Shown here: positions 62,609-64,000 of the stretch, in pieces
How the letters are laid out: each line of letters begins with the position of its first letter
Position numbering within the stretch: position 1 is the stretch's first letter
Assembly (NCBI RefSeq): GCF_008119785.1
Contig: NZ_VSFA01000002.1
Coordinates: forward strand, 124,001 to 188,000
Direction of reading: 5' to 3'
DNA from: Micromonospora sp. MP36
GTDB lineage: Bacteria > Actinomycetota > Actinomycetes > Mycobacteriales > Micromonosporaceae
DNA length: 64,000 bases
The notes under the pieces: generated by a model
Databases searched by the model: none
The model's input: the letters and a program-made list of their open reading frames with translations, nothing else
What the model was told of the DNA's origin: nothing
Made by a program: the position numbers and the translations under genes

Positions 62609-63341
62609 CCTCGGCGAGGGATTCGGCATCTGGCGACTCGGTGACGACGAGGCACTGCTGGACCTGATCACCTCCGCCAACGTCGCCTGCGGCTTCCACG
62701 GTGGCGACCCGTCCACCATGCACCGCGTCTGCGCCGGCGCCGCCGAACGGGGGGTCGCGGTCGGCGCCCAGGTCGGCTACCGGGACCTCGCCGGCTTCGG
62801 GCGGCGGCACATCGCGTACGACTTCGCCGAGCTGCGCGACGAGACGATCTACCAGCTCGGCGCGCTGGACGCGTTCTGCAGGCTGTTCCGCACGCGGGTC
62901 CGCTACCTCAAGCCGCACGGTGCGCTCTACCACGCGGCCGCCGGCGACGAGGCGCAGGCCGCGGCACTGGTCGCCGCGGTCAACCACTACGACGGCGAGC
63001 TGCCGTTGCTCTGCCCGCCCGGTTCGGTGCTCGCCCAGCTCGCGGCCGGCGCGGGCCTGCGGGTGGTGGCCGAGGGCTTCGCCGACCGCAACTACCTGCC
63101 CAACGGCTCCCTGGTGCCCCGCAGTGCCGCGAACGCGCTGGTCACCGACCCGGAGGAGGTGGCCACCCGGGCGGTCCGGATGGCCACCGAGCGGACCGTG
63201 GTCGCGGTCGATGGCAGCGTCGTCCCGTGTGCGGTCGAGTCGATCTGCCTGCACGGCGACACCCCGGGCGCGGTGCGCTGCGCCGAGCTGGTCCGAGCGG
63301 CCCTCATCGACGCCGAGGTAACCCTCCGCCCGTTCGCCTGA
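62592..63341 (+). CDS. pxpA: 5-oxoprolinase subunit PxpA
   Basis: 249 residues. LamB/YcsF family barrel: [43 protein letters not shown], then [28 protein letters not shown] and [11 protein letters not shown]. The Asp and His residues in these blocks form the presumed metal site. Last gene of pxpBCA. Confidence 0.95.
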   Translation: [249 protein letters not shown]

Positions 63342-63363
63342 CCGCCGTTACCCGGCACCGGCG

Positions 63364-63445
63364 TCAAGATCCGCGCAACTTCAGGGAACGAGTCCCCTCA
63401 GCCCGCGAGGAGGCGACGGTTTCCGGGAAACTGCGCGGATCTTGA
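63364..63445. repeat. REP-like element with 14-bp terminal inverted repeats
   Basis: TCAAGATCCGCGCA (63364-63377) and its exact complement (63432-63445) bound an 82-bp unit between the convergent pxpA and NHL-repeat genes. The inner flanks ACTTCAGGGAA and TTTCCGGGAAAC also roughly mirror each other. Could double as a terminator. Confidence 0.6.
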
Positions 63446-63452
63446 GCAGAAA

Positions 63453-64000
63453 TCAGGCCTCGTCGAGGCCGCGGAGGACCAGGGGGAGGCGGGTGGTGCC
63501 GCCGTCGACCACCCGCAGCGGTACGCCCCAGTCCTGCCGGGTCAGGTGGCAGGCCGCGTGCTCGACGTCCGCGTCACAGGTGGCCGCCTGGGCGGTCACC
63601 TGGAGCACGCCCTGCGCCACGTCGCCGTTCACCACCAGCCGGCGGGACAGATCCATGGTCGTCCCGGCCCCCTCGACCAGCAGCTCGGGCGGGGAGGCCG
63701 ACACCACCAGCCGGGTCGACGGGCCGTAGGTCTCGTCCAGCTTCTGCCCCGGCGCGGGCGTGAAGATCACGTCGAGGGTCAGCTCGCCGGCCGCCACGTC
63801 GGTGGGCTTGCGCTCCAGCTTGTGCCGCGGGCCGTCCACGGTGCTCGCGCCGGCCGCGGTGAGCGCGCCCGGGGCCAGCCGGGTCAGCCGGTGCGCGGCC
63901 GACTCGACCACCAGCACCTCGCCCTCGGCGGTGAGCACCACGTCGCTCGGCTCGGCCAGCCCGTCCGCCACCGTGGCGACCTGGTCGGTCGCCGGGTCGA
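63453..64000 (-). CDS. NHL-repeat protein (NHLRC2-like), C-terminal part
   Basis: The frame is open to the window edge, giving about 182 C-terminal residues. Starts within an NHL beta-propeller blade (TVADGLAEPSDVVLTAEGEVLVVESAAHRLTRLAPG), followed by a beta-sandwich tail (LERKPTDVAAGELTLDVIFTPAPGQKLDETYGPSTRLVV) that is usual in thioredoxin/NHL fusion proteins. A thioredoxin domain would lie upstream outside the window. Redox role inferred. Confidence 0.75.
   Translation of the reverse strand, partial: DPATDQVATVADGLAEPSDVVLTAEGEVLVVESAAHRLTRLAPGALTAAGASTVDGPRHKLERKPTDVAAGELTLDVIFTPAPGQKLDETYGPSTRLVVSASPPELLVEGAGTTMDLSRRLVVNGDVAQGVLQVTAQAATCDADVEHAACHLTRQDWGVPLRVVDGGTTRLPLVLRGLDEA

Overview
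The window is high-GC actinobacterial DNA, most likely from Micromonospora or a close relative in the Micromonosporaceae. This rests on gene content and style: frequent GTG/TTG starts, short intergenic gaps, the fhaA-fhaB-pstP-rodA-pbpA-pknA-pknB cluster with trpG, a class E sortase, a DUF881 protein and crgA, an F420-type LLM oxidoreductase, a DUF5753 regulator/DUF397 pair, and DUF6458 membrane proteins. No 16S rRNA is present, so the genus is an inference.

Layout. 1-10.3 kb: end of an unknown gene, a divergent MarR/YceI pair, a glutamate-cysteine ligase-like enzyme, a polytopic membrane protein, two orphan PASTA-domain membrane proteins, a small membrane protein, and a DUF5753 regulator/DUF397 pair with small hypothetical genes. 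10.4-14.6 kb: a secreted subtilisin-like protease, a WecG/TagA-type glycosyltransferase with a translationally coupled CDP-paratose-2-epimerase-like enzyme, and tRNA-Leu(CAG). 14.9-28.0 kb: the conserved growth and division signalling locus, with FHA proteins, the PP2C phosphatase PstP, the SEDS protein RodA, PbpA, kinases PknA and PknB, then TrpG/PabA, a small membrane protein, sortase E, DUF881 and CrgA.

28.3-40.0 kb: a membrane Fe-S oxidoreductase of the EtfD/FadF type, two CBS/CNNM proteins, two NlpC/P60 hydrolases flanking an amidase (the second preceded by a ydaO-type c-di-AMP riboswitch), dcd, a PNPOx-fold protein and an M43 metalloprotease. 40.27-47.70 kb: a decayed integrative element in tRNA-Gly(CCC), bounded by a 44-bp direct repeat. 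It holds an integrase, an excisionase-like protein, an N-terminally truncated Rep, an Im9-like immunity gene, a three-gene DUF6879/DUF5753 cassette, an RHH-YfbU regulator with a perfect palindromic operator, and a non-coding block rich in inverted repeats.

47.7-56.8 kb: ordinary accessory chromosome, including a MerR-PP2C fusion, a LysR remnant, an LLM oxidoreductase, a questin-oxidase-like protein, a phosphoribosyltransferase, an RlpA-like protein and a SpoIIE-type phosphatase. 56.9-64.0 kb: a FadE5-like acyl-CoA dehydrogenase, two DUF6458 paralogues flanking a frameshifted SixA-type phosphatase, TrhA, the 5-oxoprolinase operon pxpBCA and the end of an NHL-repeat gene.

How the genes work together. 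The 14.9-28 kb block couples Ser/Thr phosphorylation to peptidoglycan synthesis and septation. The hydrolases at 33-37.7 kb act on the same wall, one under c-di-AMP control. The Fe-S oxidoreductase at 28.35 kb and the acyl-CoA dehydrogenase at 56.96 kb belong to the same electron route (acyl-CoA to ETF to quinone) and carry closely matching TetR-like operator sequences upstream, suggesting one regulon.
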